64,000 nucleotides of DNA from an uncultured Flavobacterium sp. GTDB taxonomy: Bacteria > Bacteroidota > Bacteroidia > Flavobacteriales > Flavobacteriaceae. The stretch is taken from NCBI GenBank assembly GCA_937773775.1, contig CALJVL010000021.1:1-64000 (forward strand). The letters run 5' to 3'. The notes beneath the pieces were generated by a model. The model saw only the letters and a list, made by a program, of their open reading frames with translations. It was not told where the DNA came from and ran no database searches. Below are positions 55,724 to 64,000 of the stretch, one piece after another (position 1 is the stretch's first letter; every line of letters starts with the position of its first letter). Position numbers and translations under genes: made by a program.

Positions 55724-56709
55724 CTAATTCATGTATTTAGAAAAATCTTTATGTTCTTCTTTTGCAAGTTCGTCTCTTGACAATGATTTAAAATAGTCAT
55801 AAGTTATTTTCATTCCATCGGCACGATTTATTGTTACGTCCCAGCCTAATATCTCTTTAGCTTTAGTGATGTCTGGCTGACGTTGCAAAGGATCGTTTTC
55901 TGGTAAAGGACGGTAAACAATTTTTTGATTAGTACCAGTCAGCTTTATAATTTCATCTGCAAAATCTTTGATTGTTATTTCATCCGGATTCCCAATATTA
56001 ACCGGATAGACATAATCTGAATGCAATAATCTAAAAATTCCTTCGACCTGATCGTCAACATAGCAAAACGACCGCGTTTGCATGCCATCACCAAAAATGG
56101 TTAAATCTTCGCCTCGAATCGCCTGCCCAATAAATGCCGGAATCACACGGCCGTCATTCAGTCTCATTCTTGGTCCATAAGTATTAAAAATCCGCACGAT
56201 TCTGGTCTCAACACCATGAAAACTATGATATGCCATGGTTATTGATTCCTGGAAGCGCTTCGCTTCATCATAAACCCCTCTAGGTCCTATTGTGTTTACG
56301 TTGCCATAATACTCTTCTGTTTGTGGATGCACCAATGGGTCTCCGTAAACTTCGGAAGTAGATGCGATCAAGATTCGTGCATTTTTTTACTCGTGCCAAG
56401 CCCAAAAGATTATGTGGTTCCCAAAGAACCTACCTTAAGCGTTTGAATAGGGATTTTTAAATAGTCAATAGGGCTAGCTGGCGAGGCAAAATGTAAGATA
56501 TAATCCAATTCACCCGGTACATGAACAAATTTTGTAATATCATGATGATAAAATTCAAAATGTTCCAGTTTGAACAAATGTTCTATGTTTTTAAGATCTC
56601 CCGTTATAAGGTTATCCATCGCTATTACAAAGTATCCTTCTTTGATAAAGCGATCGCATAGATGTGACCCTAAAAAACCCGCAGCTCCGGTAATCAGTAT
56701 TCTTTTCAT
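55724..56709 (-). pseudogene. UDP-glucuronate decarboxylase-like SDR, two frameshifts
   Basis: Converts UDP-glucuronate to UDP-xylose, or a related epimerase reaction. The first part has [20 protein letters not shown] (GxxGxxG) and [20 protein letters not shown]. The second has [31 protein letters not shown] (catalytic Tyr and Lys of YxxxK), then [20 protein letters not shown] and [13 protein letters not shown]. Between them, at 56378-56425, the frame shifts twice: an extra A in GGAACC-A-CATAAT and A7 for A6 before TGCACG. Correcting both gives [19 protein letters not shown] and 327 residues, the usual size. Feeds sugars to the surrounding glycan cluster. Confidence 0.85.
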
Positions 56710-56831
56710 AATAAAATTTTACAGTTGCAAGGTATAAAAAAACATTTAACAAATTCTAAACGAATCAGTTCATTATCTTGCTAAAAAGGTCGAAGATTTA
56801 ATACAAACGTTTAATTTATCGAAATGAATTA

Positions 56832-57355
56832 CCCCGAGGCAGAGCCTCGAGGTATCGAGTTATTCAAAAGTTAACCCTAGCTGATTTTTGTTAAACAATT
56901 TGTAAACAGTCTTTTATTCTCCTTGATTTTGAATGTATTTCTAAATTACATTCTCATTTCCATATTGTCCAACTGTATTTATATAATATCCACTCGTCCA
57001 AAAATCACCACCCCACAATTTACTTTTAACTTCTGGATGCAATCGGAAAATTTCTTTTGCAGTGATACTTTTTACTACTCTAACAATAATTTCAACAGAA
57101 ATTTTTGGTACACTCTGTATCAAAAAATGAACGTGATTTTCATCTGTCCCAATTTCAATAAAATGAATTTCATACAGTTCAGAAATATTTTTACAAACTT
57201 ATTTCTAATTCTGCAGACAAAACATTTCTTCGATACTTTATTGGATAAACCAAATGATAAAGTAACAAACTTTTATTGTGCCGTTTGAAAACATGTTCAC
57301 TCATCAAACAAATATACTACTCTTTTAGTTGTGACCCCGAGGCAAAGCCTCGAGG
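56832..57355 (-). mobile_element. IS200/IS605-type element
   Basis: Both ends carry the same imperfect hairpin in the same orientation: CCCCGAGGC-AGA-GCCTCGAGG at 56832-56852 and CCCCGAGGC-AAA-GCCTCGAGG at 57335-57355. Subterminal hairpins are what TnpA transposases of this class recognise. They bracket a Y1 transposase gene. The exact cleavage sites lie slightly outside and cannot be set. About 520 bases, small even for IS200. Confidence 0.8.
56914..57304 (-). pseudogene. tnpA: IS200-type Y1 transposase, frameshift and internal stop
   Basis: Single-strand transposase of about 129 residues. The front reads MSEHVFKRHNKSLLLYHLVY and PIKYRRNVL. After a +1 shift near 57194 it continues EIHFIEIGTDENHVHFLIQS (HUH site H-V-H). 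Later come FRLHPEVKSKLWGGDFWTSG and YYINTVGQYGNENVI with the candidate catalytic Tyr. A TAG at 56941-56943 cuts the last nine codons (KYIQNQGE). The frameshift could be a sequence error, but the stop is a base substitution, so the copy is probably dead. Confidence 0.82.
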
Positions 57356-57365
57356 AATTCTTTTG

Positions 57366-57374
57366 ATTAAAAAT
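57366..57374. repeat. Target-site duplication of the IS4-type element, copy 1
   Basis: ATTAAAAAT directly outside the left end; the second copy is 58751-58759 directly outside the right end. Nine bases, identical. Confidence 0.85.
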
Positions 57375-58750
57375 CACAGCTATCCGAAAGTTTTACTAAA
57401 AATCAAAAAAACAATTCATACATCCTTTAAACAGGTTGTAATTAAAAAATTATGCTGAAAATAAGTCAGAACTGAATTTTAATTCTGGTTCTGACCTTAT
57501 TTTTTTGGCTCCAACTTGATTGCATACATAATCTAAACTTAGATAATACACTAAACAGACTCTAATTTTTTCAACCAGACTAGAGAAAGACTTTGTCTTT
57601 TTAGATATCGTTCTATTTATCAATTCAACCAATAAGTAACTGATCAATGCGATATAAATTTGCGATTTAACTGCATTTTCACTTGTGCCTAGGAATGTTT
57701 TTATCTGTAGGTTTTGCTTCATTGCCTTGAAAAAAAGTTCAATATCCCATCTCTTTTTATACAAATCAGCTATTGTTCTAGCTGACCATTCTAAATTATT
57801 GGTTATGATTTCAATTACCTTGTTTTCGTCTTGCTTATAAACATGCACTAATCTTAGTTTTTGTTCACTAATCCCTGTCTCTATGGCTTTGTTGCTGTTT
57901 AAAACAATAATTTCATCCTTAATAATATCTTGATCTTCCGCATCAGGCAAGTCCAATTCTTGGATGGATTTATACACTGTATTTGTCTTAATGCGAGTAA
58001 CAAAAATATTTTCAGCTTGAATTCTATGCAGCATCAATGTAAAATCAAAATAAGCCCTGTCTTCCACTACAATTGTTCCTTTGGAAAAAACTAACTGACC
58101 TATGCCGTACCGGTCGTGTATTTTTGCTTCTGTTATATTTACCAAGTCCGGAATTTGTAAATTGTCATCCCAGCACGTGTGTATTTTTAAACCCCCTTTT
58201 GCTGTCCGAAACTTTGCCCAATCAAACATGTTTAAACACAGGCTGATTGTGATACTATCAATCAATTTTATATTTTGGTCTTTAATCTCTTTGATAATAT
58301 TACGTTGAGATTCGCTTTTCAAGATCCTTTCGTAATGTTTCAAAAGCCTATAATACAAGGATTCAAATACTTTCCAATCCCGCTTTTTATTGCCATCACT
58401 CATAGTAGATCTTGCTGGACTTTGAGCCAGTCCCAAGTCTCCAATAAAAGTCTCGCTAACCCCAATTCCAGTGGAAATATCATTTAAAGTGTAGCACTTA
58501 TTAAGCTGTCCGTAAGTTAATGCAACAAATTGGTCGTAAGTCTTGTATTTACTACATCCTTTGTCGGACCTGTATTTTTTAGCACAAGATTCGATCATCC
58601 ATCGAGGAACTAGGTTAATAATTTGTCGAATAACTGGTTTTTTGATATTTTTGTTTCGCCTGAAGAGTCCCATAAAGTATTATTTGTTTCGCAAAATCAA
58701 AAATACGCGATTCTAAGGCACTTTTTATTTTTGACTTTCGGGTAGCTGTT
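57375..58750 (-). mobile_element. IS4-family insertion sequence, complete
   Basis: About 1376 bases bounded by terminal inverted repeats: CAGCTATCCGAAAGT (57377-57391) against CAGCTACCCGAAAGT on the other strand (58748-58734), one mismatch in 15. The 9-base duplication ATTAAAAAT is perfect, pointing to a fairly recent insertion. It carries one intact transposase gene. It landed 19 bases beyond the stop codon of the wzy-like gene, so it does not break that gene. Confidence 0.92.
57450..58673 (-). CDS. IS4-family DDE transposase
   Basis: A 407-residue cut-and-paste transposase. The N-terminal DUF4372-like domain reads RRNKNIKKPVIRQIINLVPR, then the catalytic core. Core residues are D139 (KLIDSITISL), D205 (VVEDRAYFDF) and E312. 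The family signature Y-(2)-R-(3)-E-(6)-K is exact: Y305, R308, E312, K319. No frameshift or stop, so likely active. The reading direction is opposite to the right terminal repeat at 58.75 kb. Confidence 0.95.
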   Translation of the reverse strand: MGLFRRNKNIKKPVIRQIINLVPRWMIESCAKKYRSDKGCSKYKTYDQFVALTYGQLNKCYTLNDISTGIGVSETFIGDLGLAQSPARSTMSDGNKKRDWKVFESLYYRLLKHYERILKSESQRNIIKEIKDQNIKLIDSITISLCLNMFDWAKFRTAKGGLKIHTCWDDNLQIPDLVNITEAKIHDRYGIGQLVFSKGTIVVEDRAYFDFTLMLHRIQAENIFVTRIKTNTVYKSIQELDLPDAEDQDIIKDEIIVLNSNKAIETGISEQKLRLVHVYKQDENKVIEIITNNLEWSARTIADLYKKRWDIELFFKAMKQNLQIKTFLGTSENAVKSQIYIALISYLLVELINRTISKKTKSFSSLVEKIRVCLVYYLSLDYVCNQVGAKKIRSEPELKFSSDLFSA

Positions 58751-58777
58751 ATTAAAAATATAAAAATGTTGAAAATT

Positions 58778-59841
58778 TTACTGAAGTTCTTTTCTGAAAT
58801 ATTTATAATATAATGCGGAATAGATTAGCGGAAAAACTCCCATTTTATGACGAATTGCGATTCCCAAATCAGATTCGAAAATTCCTTGAACAATAAAATA
58901 AGAAAACAAAATTAATAGAATCCATAATTCATATTTGTACTTTTTCCTGTTTTTCAAACAACCTGAAAAAAGTACCAAAAGAATACAAAACAAAAAAATA
59001 TCCCAAATTACAAAAGCAATAATCTGCGGCGATAAAAGGAGTTTTAATCCATTTACTAGAATATTAACAGAAACGAAACCATATAAAATTCCTATCGTTT
59101 CCCCACACCAGGTATCTGGTTTAACAGGAAAAGAAATCATAGAGTTAGCGTCCGCGGAATGCAACCTATCCATATTAACGACTTCGCTGCTGCTTTCAGT
59201 TAAATACTGTCCATTCAACAGCCCATAACTCAAGGACAGAAAAAACAGCCATAATTAATCCGTATAAAATAGTTGTGACCGTTTTGTTTCTAAATTTCAT
59301 CAAACTAACCAAGTAGATTGCAAAAGCAATAATTGGGATTAAAAGAAAATAGGGGCAGTATAAACCCCGAAAAGAGCTAAAAGAAACATCATCAACACGA
59401 TTGATTTCAAAAAATAAATGCTGCGATTCATATATATAAACACAATCAAAGCCAAGTATAAAAAGCTAATGAACTCTTTTGAAGGCATCGAAAAAAATAT
59501 TGCCATCATAAAAAACCTAAATAGACAAGAATGTTTTTTACGTTTATTTTATCAAAATTACCTAGCAGAACTATTTTAAATAAGGTATAAATAAGGATAA
59601 GATATTGTATCAAAGCAATTAAAGGAAAAGGCAAATAACGTAAACCTGTTACTTTATAAAACAGTATCGTCGGTAGATAACTACCTAAAAATCCAATTTC
59701 ATTTCCTTTTTCAAGGGCAATATCAGACGCATCATAAAAAAAACGATTTGGCAAAATATAAAATGCAGATGTCACCACAATCAAATTGACAATAAATAAC
59801 ATTAGAAAAATTATCTTTATTCTATTCCTAACAAATTGCAT
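58778..59841 (-). pseudogene. Wzy/EpsG-like glycan polymerase, several frameshifts
   Basis: Multi-span membrane protein expected to polymerise repeat units. The front (59841-59506) begins MQFVRNRIKIIFLMLFIVNL with GLRYLPFPLIALIQYLIL. After a break at the T-run near 59511 comes MAIFFSMPSKEFISFLYL. After a TA repeat near 59432 comes FEINRVDDVSFSSFRGLYCP and YFLLIPIIAFAIYLVSLM. After an extra C near 59235 comes SYGLLNGQYLTESSSE to the end RKELQ. The FRGxYxPY motif is typical of this polymerase group. Restored length is about 354 residues with ten helices. No stop codons remain after correction. Confidence 0.68.
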
Positions 59842-59978
59842 TAATTAATTGAATCTAGTTTATAAAAAACGGAATACATCTGAATAAAAAAGTATTTAAA
59901 TATTGAAAAAAACAACATCAAATCAATCTCCTGATCTTCGGGATTGTATTAGGATAAGTTTGCACTCATATTGTAATT

Positions 59979-61682
59979 CTAATTTACGTTGAAAATTTGT
60001 TCCAATATTTTAATGGTAATCAAATAAGTGGGTTTTACCCCCGTTGTTCCTAGACCACCTGAAGCTAAAGTACTTCCAGTTTGCAAAGGGTTATCTGAAG
60101 CGTAATAGGCATAACGCACTTTTACATTCTTTGGTATACTTTTCCTAATTTTTGAAGCAGATTGAATGGCTTTTTGATAATAAGAACCTTCCATTTCCAG
60201 ACCTATCACTCCCCAGGTAGATTCATGGAAAAACTTTAATAAATCCCTGTTTTGCAGCGAAGTTCCCAATACAGTAACCATTGGTCCTGCAAAAACGGCA
60301 ATATCATTACCTTCAAACATATCGGCTGTTAATTCATTTTCGAAAAAATAATTATCTGCCGTTCCTTCGTTAATGTGCGCGTTGGGAATCATTATATCTC
60401 CCTTTCCGCCCTCCAGAATACCCGCTTTCCCCATGATAGAAATGGATTCTACATTGAGTAGCGTGTCCTTTTTGAACGGTTTTAACAACTCGTCAACCGT
60501 TTCATAAGCTTGTTCTCCAAAAGCATAATCCATTACGATCAATACCGGTTTTTTATCCCCTAATTTCGCTGTGGGAAATGAGGAATGAACCCAATTAATC
60601 TTGGCAGTGTCAAAAATTTGTACATCAATATTAGTTCCCGAGGTATCCGGTATTGAAATCATTCCATGCTTTAATGCTACTTCCTCTACTATGTTTCGAA
60701 CTTTATTTGCGCCCGATTTGCTTAATTCTTCATAAATAAAGAAATCAGATTTCTCTTTAAACTGGGTTTTTAAGACAGGCGTAGCAAAGATTGAATTCAT
60801 CACGCTGTGCATATTAGCACTTATAACATGGATGGGGCGATCCAAAAGCTTATTTTCTTTTAAAACCTCCTTGATGTTAGTCGCCCAGATTTCGCCATGA
60901 ATGTGATGTCCAAGTCGTTCCCTTAGAATAGGACTAAAGGTTATGGTTCTTTTTTTGTTGTCTATAATTTCTTCAATGGCTAGTTTCCCTAACCAATAGA
61001 TAACATGTAAAAAACGATCCGGAGCCGCTACTGAACCAAATGCATCATATATGTCTAATACTTCTTCAAAGGATCTCCCTAGAATATTAGCAGTATGTGA
61101 GATTGCCTTCTCCTTTTCTACAAGCGTTAACTTTTTGTTTTGGGAGACAGCGTGCTGCAGTTTGATCCAATCGCGTGAAAATTCACCGGCATCATCTAAT
61201 AAAACTCGGATTCTAATTTTATGGGATTCGATAAAAATAAAAGTCAGATGGGTTAAAATATCATAAATGTCCGAACGGCCACGAGTGATTTCCACATTCA
61301 TTTGTTCCTCATCTATTCTATAACAATTTCTTTTTCTTTTAGGTGGAATAATTGCTTGAAAATGTGATTTAGAGTAGCCCTCAGCCGAAGTGAGGTTAAT
61401 AAATCGACATTCCTCAATTCCTAAAGGAAGACGTTCAATAACATACAAAAGGCCGTTTAATTCTACTTTTTCCTCAGCAATATTTCCATATATTTCTGGG
61501 CGAAGTGCCAATAAAGCTTCACGCAAAGTATCTCCAGATATTCCCATTGGTTTATAAAAACCCCTGTTGAATAAATGACGCATTGTTATGTACATTTTCT
61601 CTATTGCAGCTGATGATTCTTGTGCTCTTGATCGTGATATATTTTTAGTTTCTTTCATTTTTTTATTAGTATTGATATTCAA
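59979..61682 (-). CDS. Nucleoside-phosphorylase-like protein of unknown role (DUF6909-like)
   Basis: A 567-residue cytoplasmic protein. The first 330 residues are helical and I do not recognise them. The C-terminal part shows the marks of the PNP/UDP phosphorylase fold: ISIMGKAGILEGGKGDIMIP (the GxAGxL...GDIVIP phosphate/base region), WGVIGLEMEGSYYQKAI (ME-x-x-xxY, ribose-binding Met-Glu) and YYASDNPLQTGS (catalytic-type Ser-Asp). It may therefore act on a nucleoside or a related ribosyl compound. Conserved in Bacteroidetes beside a GH3-type enzyme; here that gene is 11 bases upstream. An alternative start is the ATG eight codons in (MKETKN). Confidence 0.65.
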   Translation of the reverse strand: MNINTNKKMKETKNISRSRAQESSAAIEKMYITMRHLFNRGFYKPMGISGDTLREALLALRPEIYGNIAEEKVELNGLLYVIERLPLGIEECRFINLTSAEGYSKSHFQAIIPPKRKRNCYRIDEEQMNVEITRGRSDIYDILTHLTFIFIESHKIRIRVLLDDAGEFSRDWIKLQHAVSQNKKLTLVEKEKAISHTANILGRSFEEVLDIYDAFGSVAAPDRFLHVIYWLGKLAIEEIIDNKKRTITFSPILRERLGHHIHGEIWATNIKEVLKENKLLDRPIHVISANMHSVMNSIFATPVLKTQFKEKSDFFIYEELSKSGANKVRNIVEEVALKHGMISIPDTSGTNIDVQIFDTAKINWVHSSFPTAKLGDKKPVLIVMDYAFGEQAYETVDELLKPFKKDTLLNVESISIMGKAGILEGGKGDIMIPNAHINEGTADNYFFENELTADMFEGNDIAVFAGPMVTVLGTSLQNRDLLKFFHESTWGVIGLEMEGSYYQKAIQSASKIRKSIPKNVKVRYAYYASDNPLQTGSTLASGGLGTTGVKPTYLITIKILEQIFNVN

Positions 61683-61693
61683 ATGTAGTCCTT

Positions 61694-63181
61694 TTATACC
61701 TTGTTTAATAAGTCTACAATATTTCTGTTGTCAGAAAGCCTGGGAATCTTATTTTGCCCTCCAAGTTTCCCTATGGATTTCATATAATCTTGAAAACTGT
61801 TTTTAATCACTGTTGTGACAACTACTTTTCGCAAGATGTTTCCAACAATTAAATCGTCATAATACATATTTTGCTTTCTCATAGCATCATCTATAGCTTC
61901 TGAGAAAGCCACAATATCATCCGGTTCATTTTCAAATTCAATAAACCATTCGTGATAAGGCAAACCACTGTCAGGTGTTATTTGTGGAGCAACCGTAAAT
62001 TCATTCACTCGCGCGGTTGTTCCCTCCATTGCTTCCTGTAAAGCGCTTTCTACTTCCTTGGCAATCACGTGTTCGCCAAAAGCGGAAATGTAGTGCTTAA
62101 TTCTGCCCGAAACGATAATCCGATACGGTTTTAATGACGTAAACTGTACCGTATCTCCAATATTATATCCCCAAAGTCCTGCGTTAGTCGAAATTATCAA
62201 AACATAATTAACTTCCAATTCGACTTCTCCAATGGTATAACGTCTTGGTTTATCAGAATAAAACTCGTCACTCTTGACAAATTCATAAAAAATTCCTGCG
62301 TTCAACAACAGCAGCATTCCTTTTTCTTTTTGAGAATCCTGGTAGGCGAAAAAACCTTCTGAAGCTGGAAACAATTCGATTGAATCTACTTTTCTACCTA
62401 TCAGGTTTTCAAATTTAGCTCTGTAGGGCTCATAATTAACACCTCCGTAAATAAATAAATTAAAGTTTTTGAAAATTTCGCCTACACTCTTCCCTCCTTT
62501 TTGATGCAACCTTTCAAAGTACATTTGGACCCATGAAGGTATCCCGGAAATCACGGTCATATTTTCATTTATAGTTTCGTCAACAATAGCATCAATTTTA
62601 GTTTCCCAATCTTCTATACAATTCGTTTCCCAAGAGGGCATTCGGTTTTTTTGCAAATATTTTGGGATAAAATGAGCTACAATTCCAGATAATCGGCCAA
62701 ATTTTATGCCGTGTTTTATTTCTAAAATCGGACTTCCCTGCAGAAAAATCATTTTACCATCAACAAAATCTGCATTTCCAGTTTCATGTATATAATGAAG
62801 AATGGCATTTCTAGCAGCCTCAATATGATAAGGCATAGACTCTTTGGTAAGAGGAATATATTTTGCTCCTGAAGTTGTTCCAGATGTTTTGGCAAAATAT
62901 AGTGGCTTCCCTTTCCAGAGTATGTTCTCTTCACCGTTAACTACTTTTTCAACATAGATTTTTAGATCTTCATAATCCCGAATCGGGACATTTTTAGCAA
63001 AATCCGCAAACGTTTTTATTTCTCCAAAATTGTGGTCCACACCAAATTCGGTCTTTTTTGCATCCCTCATAAGGCTTTTAAAAACAGCCTGCTGGCTCGC
63101 AACGGGGTTTGTCGACCAAGCTTGGGTTTTCGTATATATTTTTTGTGCAAATATTTTTGCTGCAATTGATTTTACTGACAT
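61694..63181 (-). CDS. GH3-family acyl-adenylating enzyme (auxin GH3-like)
   Basis: A 495-residue enzyme of the ANL fold. Plant GH3 proteins couple acyl acids to amino acids through an acyl-AMP. The AMP-binding P-loop is FAKTSGTTSGAKYIPLTKES (96-115). FPASEGFFAYQDSQKEKGML is the middle motif, and LWGYNIGDTVQFTSLKPYRI carries the conserved ribose-binding Asp. GRIKHYISAFGEHVIAKEVE is the hinge to the C-terminal domain. Bacterial substrates are unknown. The gene is intact and paired with the phosphorylase-like gene. Confidence 0.88.
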   Translation of the reverse strand: MSVKSIAAKIFAQKIYTKTQAWSTNPVASQQAVFKSLMRDAKKTEFGVDHNFGEIKTFADFAKNVPIRDYEDLKIYVEKVVNGEENILWKGKPLYFAKTSGTTSGAKYIPLTKESMPYHIEAARNAILHYIHETGNADFVDGKMIFLQGSPILEIKHGIKFGRLSGIVAHFIPKYLQKNRMPSWETNCIEDWETKIDAIVDETINENMTVISGIPSWVQMYFERLHQKGGKSVGEIFKNFNLFIYGGVNYEPYRAKFENLIGRKVDSIELFPASEGFFAYQDSQKEKGMLLLLNAGIFYEFVKSDEFYSDKPRRYTIGEVELEVNYVLIISTNAGLWGYNIGDTVQFTSLKPYRIIVSGRIKHYISAFGEHVIAKEVESALQEAMEGTTARVNEFTVAPQITPDSGLPYHEWFIEFENEPDDIVAFSEAIDDAMRKQNMYYDDLIVGNILRKVVVTTVIKNSFQDYMKSIGKLGGQNKIPRLSDNRNIVDLLNKV

Positions 63182-63251
63182 TTTATACTACTAATTTTAT
63201 AAATTTTTCACACTAAGAGTTGAAAGAAACAGTTTTATTGTCATTTAACTA

Positions 63252-63752
63252 TTATTTCTTTTTTTTTGGACTCTTTGGTAAGGATTTTTTTTCTTCCATT
63301 GCCACTTGATCCCTTAATTCCAATTCTTCATCCGAAGCAGATAATTTTACTTTAGGCATCGGTTCTTCACTAGATACCAATATTGAATCTTTATTGAATT
63401 TTGCGTATTCCAGCTTCCCGTTAAGTACTTTCTGAATTGCTAATATATAGGCTTCATTTTTCTTTAATGACAGAGTCAAAGAATCTGATTTTAAAGCTAA
63501 TTCTGTTGCATCCCTTTTTAATTTAGATGAGGAATAACCTGGAATAAATTCACGCAAAGGAGTAAAGGCTATAATAAAAGTAGTGACTGAAATCAATAAA
63601 ATAGCGCCAACGGAAGCTACTATAAAAACATTCATTAGGTTCAATTTTAATGAAAAAATTTCTTCAAAAGTATCCTCATTCAAAATGACCAACCGGTTTT
63701 TTATGAATAATTTATTGCGGAGTTTTGTCCTTTTCAATCTTTCTTTAAACAT
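63252..63752 (-). CDS. Membrane-anchored protein similar to the front of Flavobacterial M23 peptidases
   Basis: A 166-residue protein. The basic N-terminus (MFKERLKRTKLRNKLFIKNR) precedes one membrane helix (NVFIVASVGAILLISVTTFI, about 41-60). Then come AFTPLREFIPGYSSSKLKRD and a short coiled coil, and a Lys-rich end (PKSPKKKK). The helix-TPLREFIPGY block is recalled from the N-terminal anchor of M23 metallopeptidases in this group, but no catalytic domain follows. It may be a natural short form or a truncated gene. Divergent from tatA. Confidence 0.55.
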   Translation of the reverse strand: MFKERLKRTKLRNKLFIKNRLVILNEDTFEEIFSLKLNLMNVFIVASVGAILLISVTTFIIAFTPLREFIPGYSSSKLKRDATELALKSDSLTLSLKKNEAYILAIQKVLNGKLEYAKFNKDSILVSSEEPMPKVKLSASDEELELRDQVAMEEKKSLPKSPKKKK

Positions 63753-63912
63753 ACATTTTCTTTATTTTACAAATATAATAATTAATGTCAATAAAGCACT
63801 TTGACTGTATACTGAGCTCCAAGTCCTAATCATAAATTCAAATTAATATATTTTTAACGTTATTGAAATTAAATAATTGACTTAAATTGAATTCATATTA
63901 AGTAATTCTATT

Positions 63913-63920
63913 TACCTTTG
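63913..63920 (+). promoter_or_regulatory. Putative -7 box of tatA
   Basis: TACCTTTG fits TAnnTTTG, 45 bases before the tatA ATG. A TTG at 63887-63889 is 23 bases upstream. Confidence 0.45.
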
Positions 63921-63965
63921 TTGCAAGATTTATTAGAAATTTGCTTCGGCATAAATTATTCAATC

Positions 63966-64000
63966 ATGGGAAGATTTGGTGTTACAGAAATCCTAGTTAT
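63966..64000 (+). CDS. tatA: Sec-independent translocase protein TatA/E, 3' end outside window
   Basis: Only the first eleven codons are in the window: MGRFGVTEILV. This matches the very conserved start of Bacteroidetes TatA (MGRLGxTEIL before the single membrane helix). TatA forms the pore for folded proteins with twin-arginine signals, such as the Gfo/Idh/MocA protein at 18.2 kb. The rest cannot be judged. Confidence 0.6.
   Translation, partial: MGRFGVTEILV

Noticed and set aside
56923..57288. 121-codon plus-strand frame
   Set aside because: It is the antisense of the IS200 transposase, which explains the region better (HUH motif, terminal hairpins).
1..64000. CRISPR array, rRNA, tmRNA, riboswitch
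   Set aside because: No regularly spaced repeats of 25-40 bases, no rRNA-like stretches and no recognisable riboswitch cores were seen on reading. A dedicated scan was not possible.

Overview
The window reads as a chromosomal segment of a low-GC member of the Flavobacteriaceae, most likely Flavobacterium or a close relative. Reasons: a Bacteroidetes-type atp operon with a long N-terminal extension on subunit a, a type IX secretion/gliding gene (sprE), many Bacteroidetes-only families (DUF4292, DUF4254, DUF5687, DUF6427-like), and promoters matching TAnnTTTG. No search could be run; family names come from motifs and recall.

Layout. (1) 1-7.8 kb is an accessory region. It holds a tyrosine recombinase cut by the window edge, the decayed tail of a second one, and a five-gene restriction-modification operon: a frameshifted HTH regulator, two m5C methyltransferases and two PD-(D/E)xK endonuclease subunits. 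This is the architecture of the Bpu10I/BbvCI type with heterodimeric endonuclease. A 1-kb gene-free block with short repeats follows. (2) 7.78-12.5 kb starts at tRNA-Asn(GTT). The tRNA 3' end plus its terminator is duplicated at 12.44-12.49 kb. The two copies bracket about 4.6 kb holding a dead AAA/RecA-like ATPase, two dead small genes, and MscS, DoxX-like, a frameshifted MDR reductase and an SDR-like protein. I read this as an old tRNA-targeted island. (3) 12.8-23.4 kb: DUF2452 protein, a PQQ sugar dehydrogenase with its cytochrome c opposite a TonB receptor, tRNA-Arg(CCT), a Tat-exported Gfo/Idh/MocA oxidoreductase, a NagX-like acetyltransferase, a GH3 beta-glucosidase fragment, and two lipoproteins, one of them a NodB-type deacetylase. 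(4) 23.7-31.6 kb, minus strand: EnvC-like protein, DUF4292 lipoprotein, TPR protein, sugar nucleotidyltransferase, dUTPase, flippase, lipoprotein and GNAT. (5) 31.7-40.7 kb, minus strand: atpG-A-H-F-E-B, two small AtpI-type membrane proteins, bactofilin and a heavily frameshifted sprE. (6) 40.8-45.5 kb: a PadR regulator with three paralogous membrane proteins and an ABC exporter. (7) 45.6-51.8 kb: FNR/2Fe-2S reductase, GT9, DUF4254, upp, membrane proteins and purD. (8) 51.9-59.9 kb: a surface polysaccharide cluster (PaaK/CapK-like, GT2, polyprenyl glycosylphosphotransferase, UDP-glucuronate decarboxylase, Wzy-like), nearly all frameshifted, with an IS200-type and an IS4-type element. (9) 60-64 kb: a nucleoside-phosphorylase-like protein, a GH3 acyl-adenylating enzyme, a membrane-anchored protein and the start of tatA.

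The frameshifts in sprE and the polysaccharide genes are almost all single-base insertions, and no nonsense substitutions remain after correction. That looks more like local consensus error than decay. The 7.9-8.9 kb pseudogenes, by contrast, carry real stop codons.
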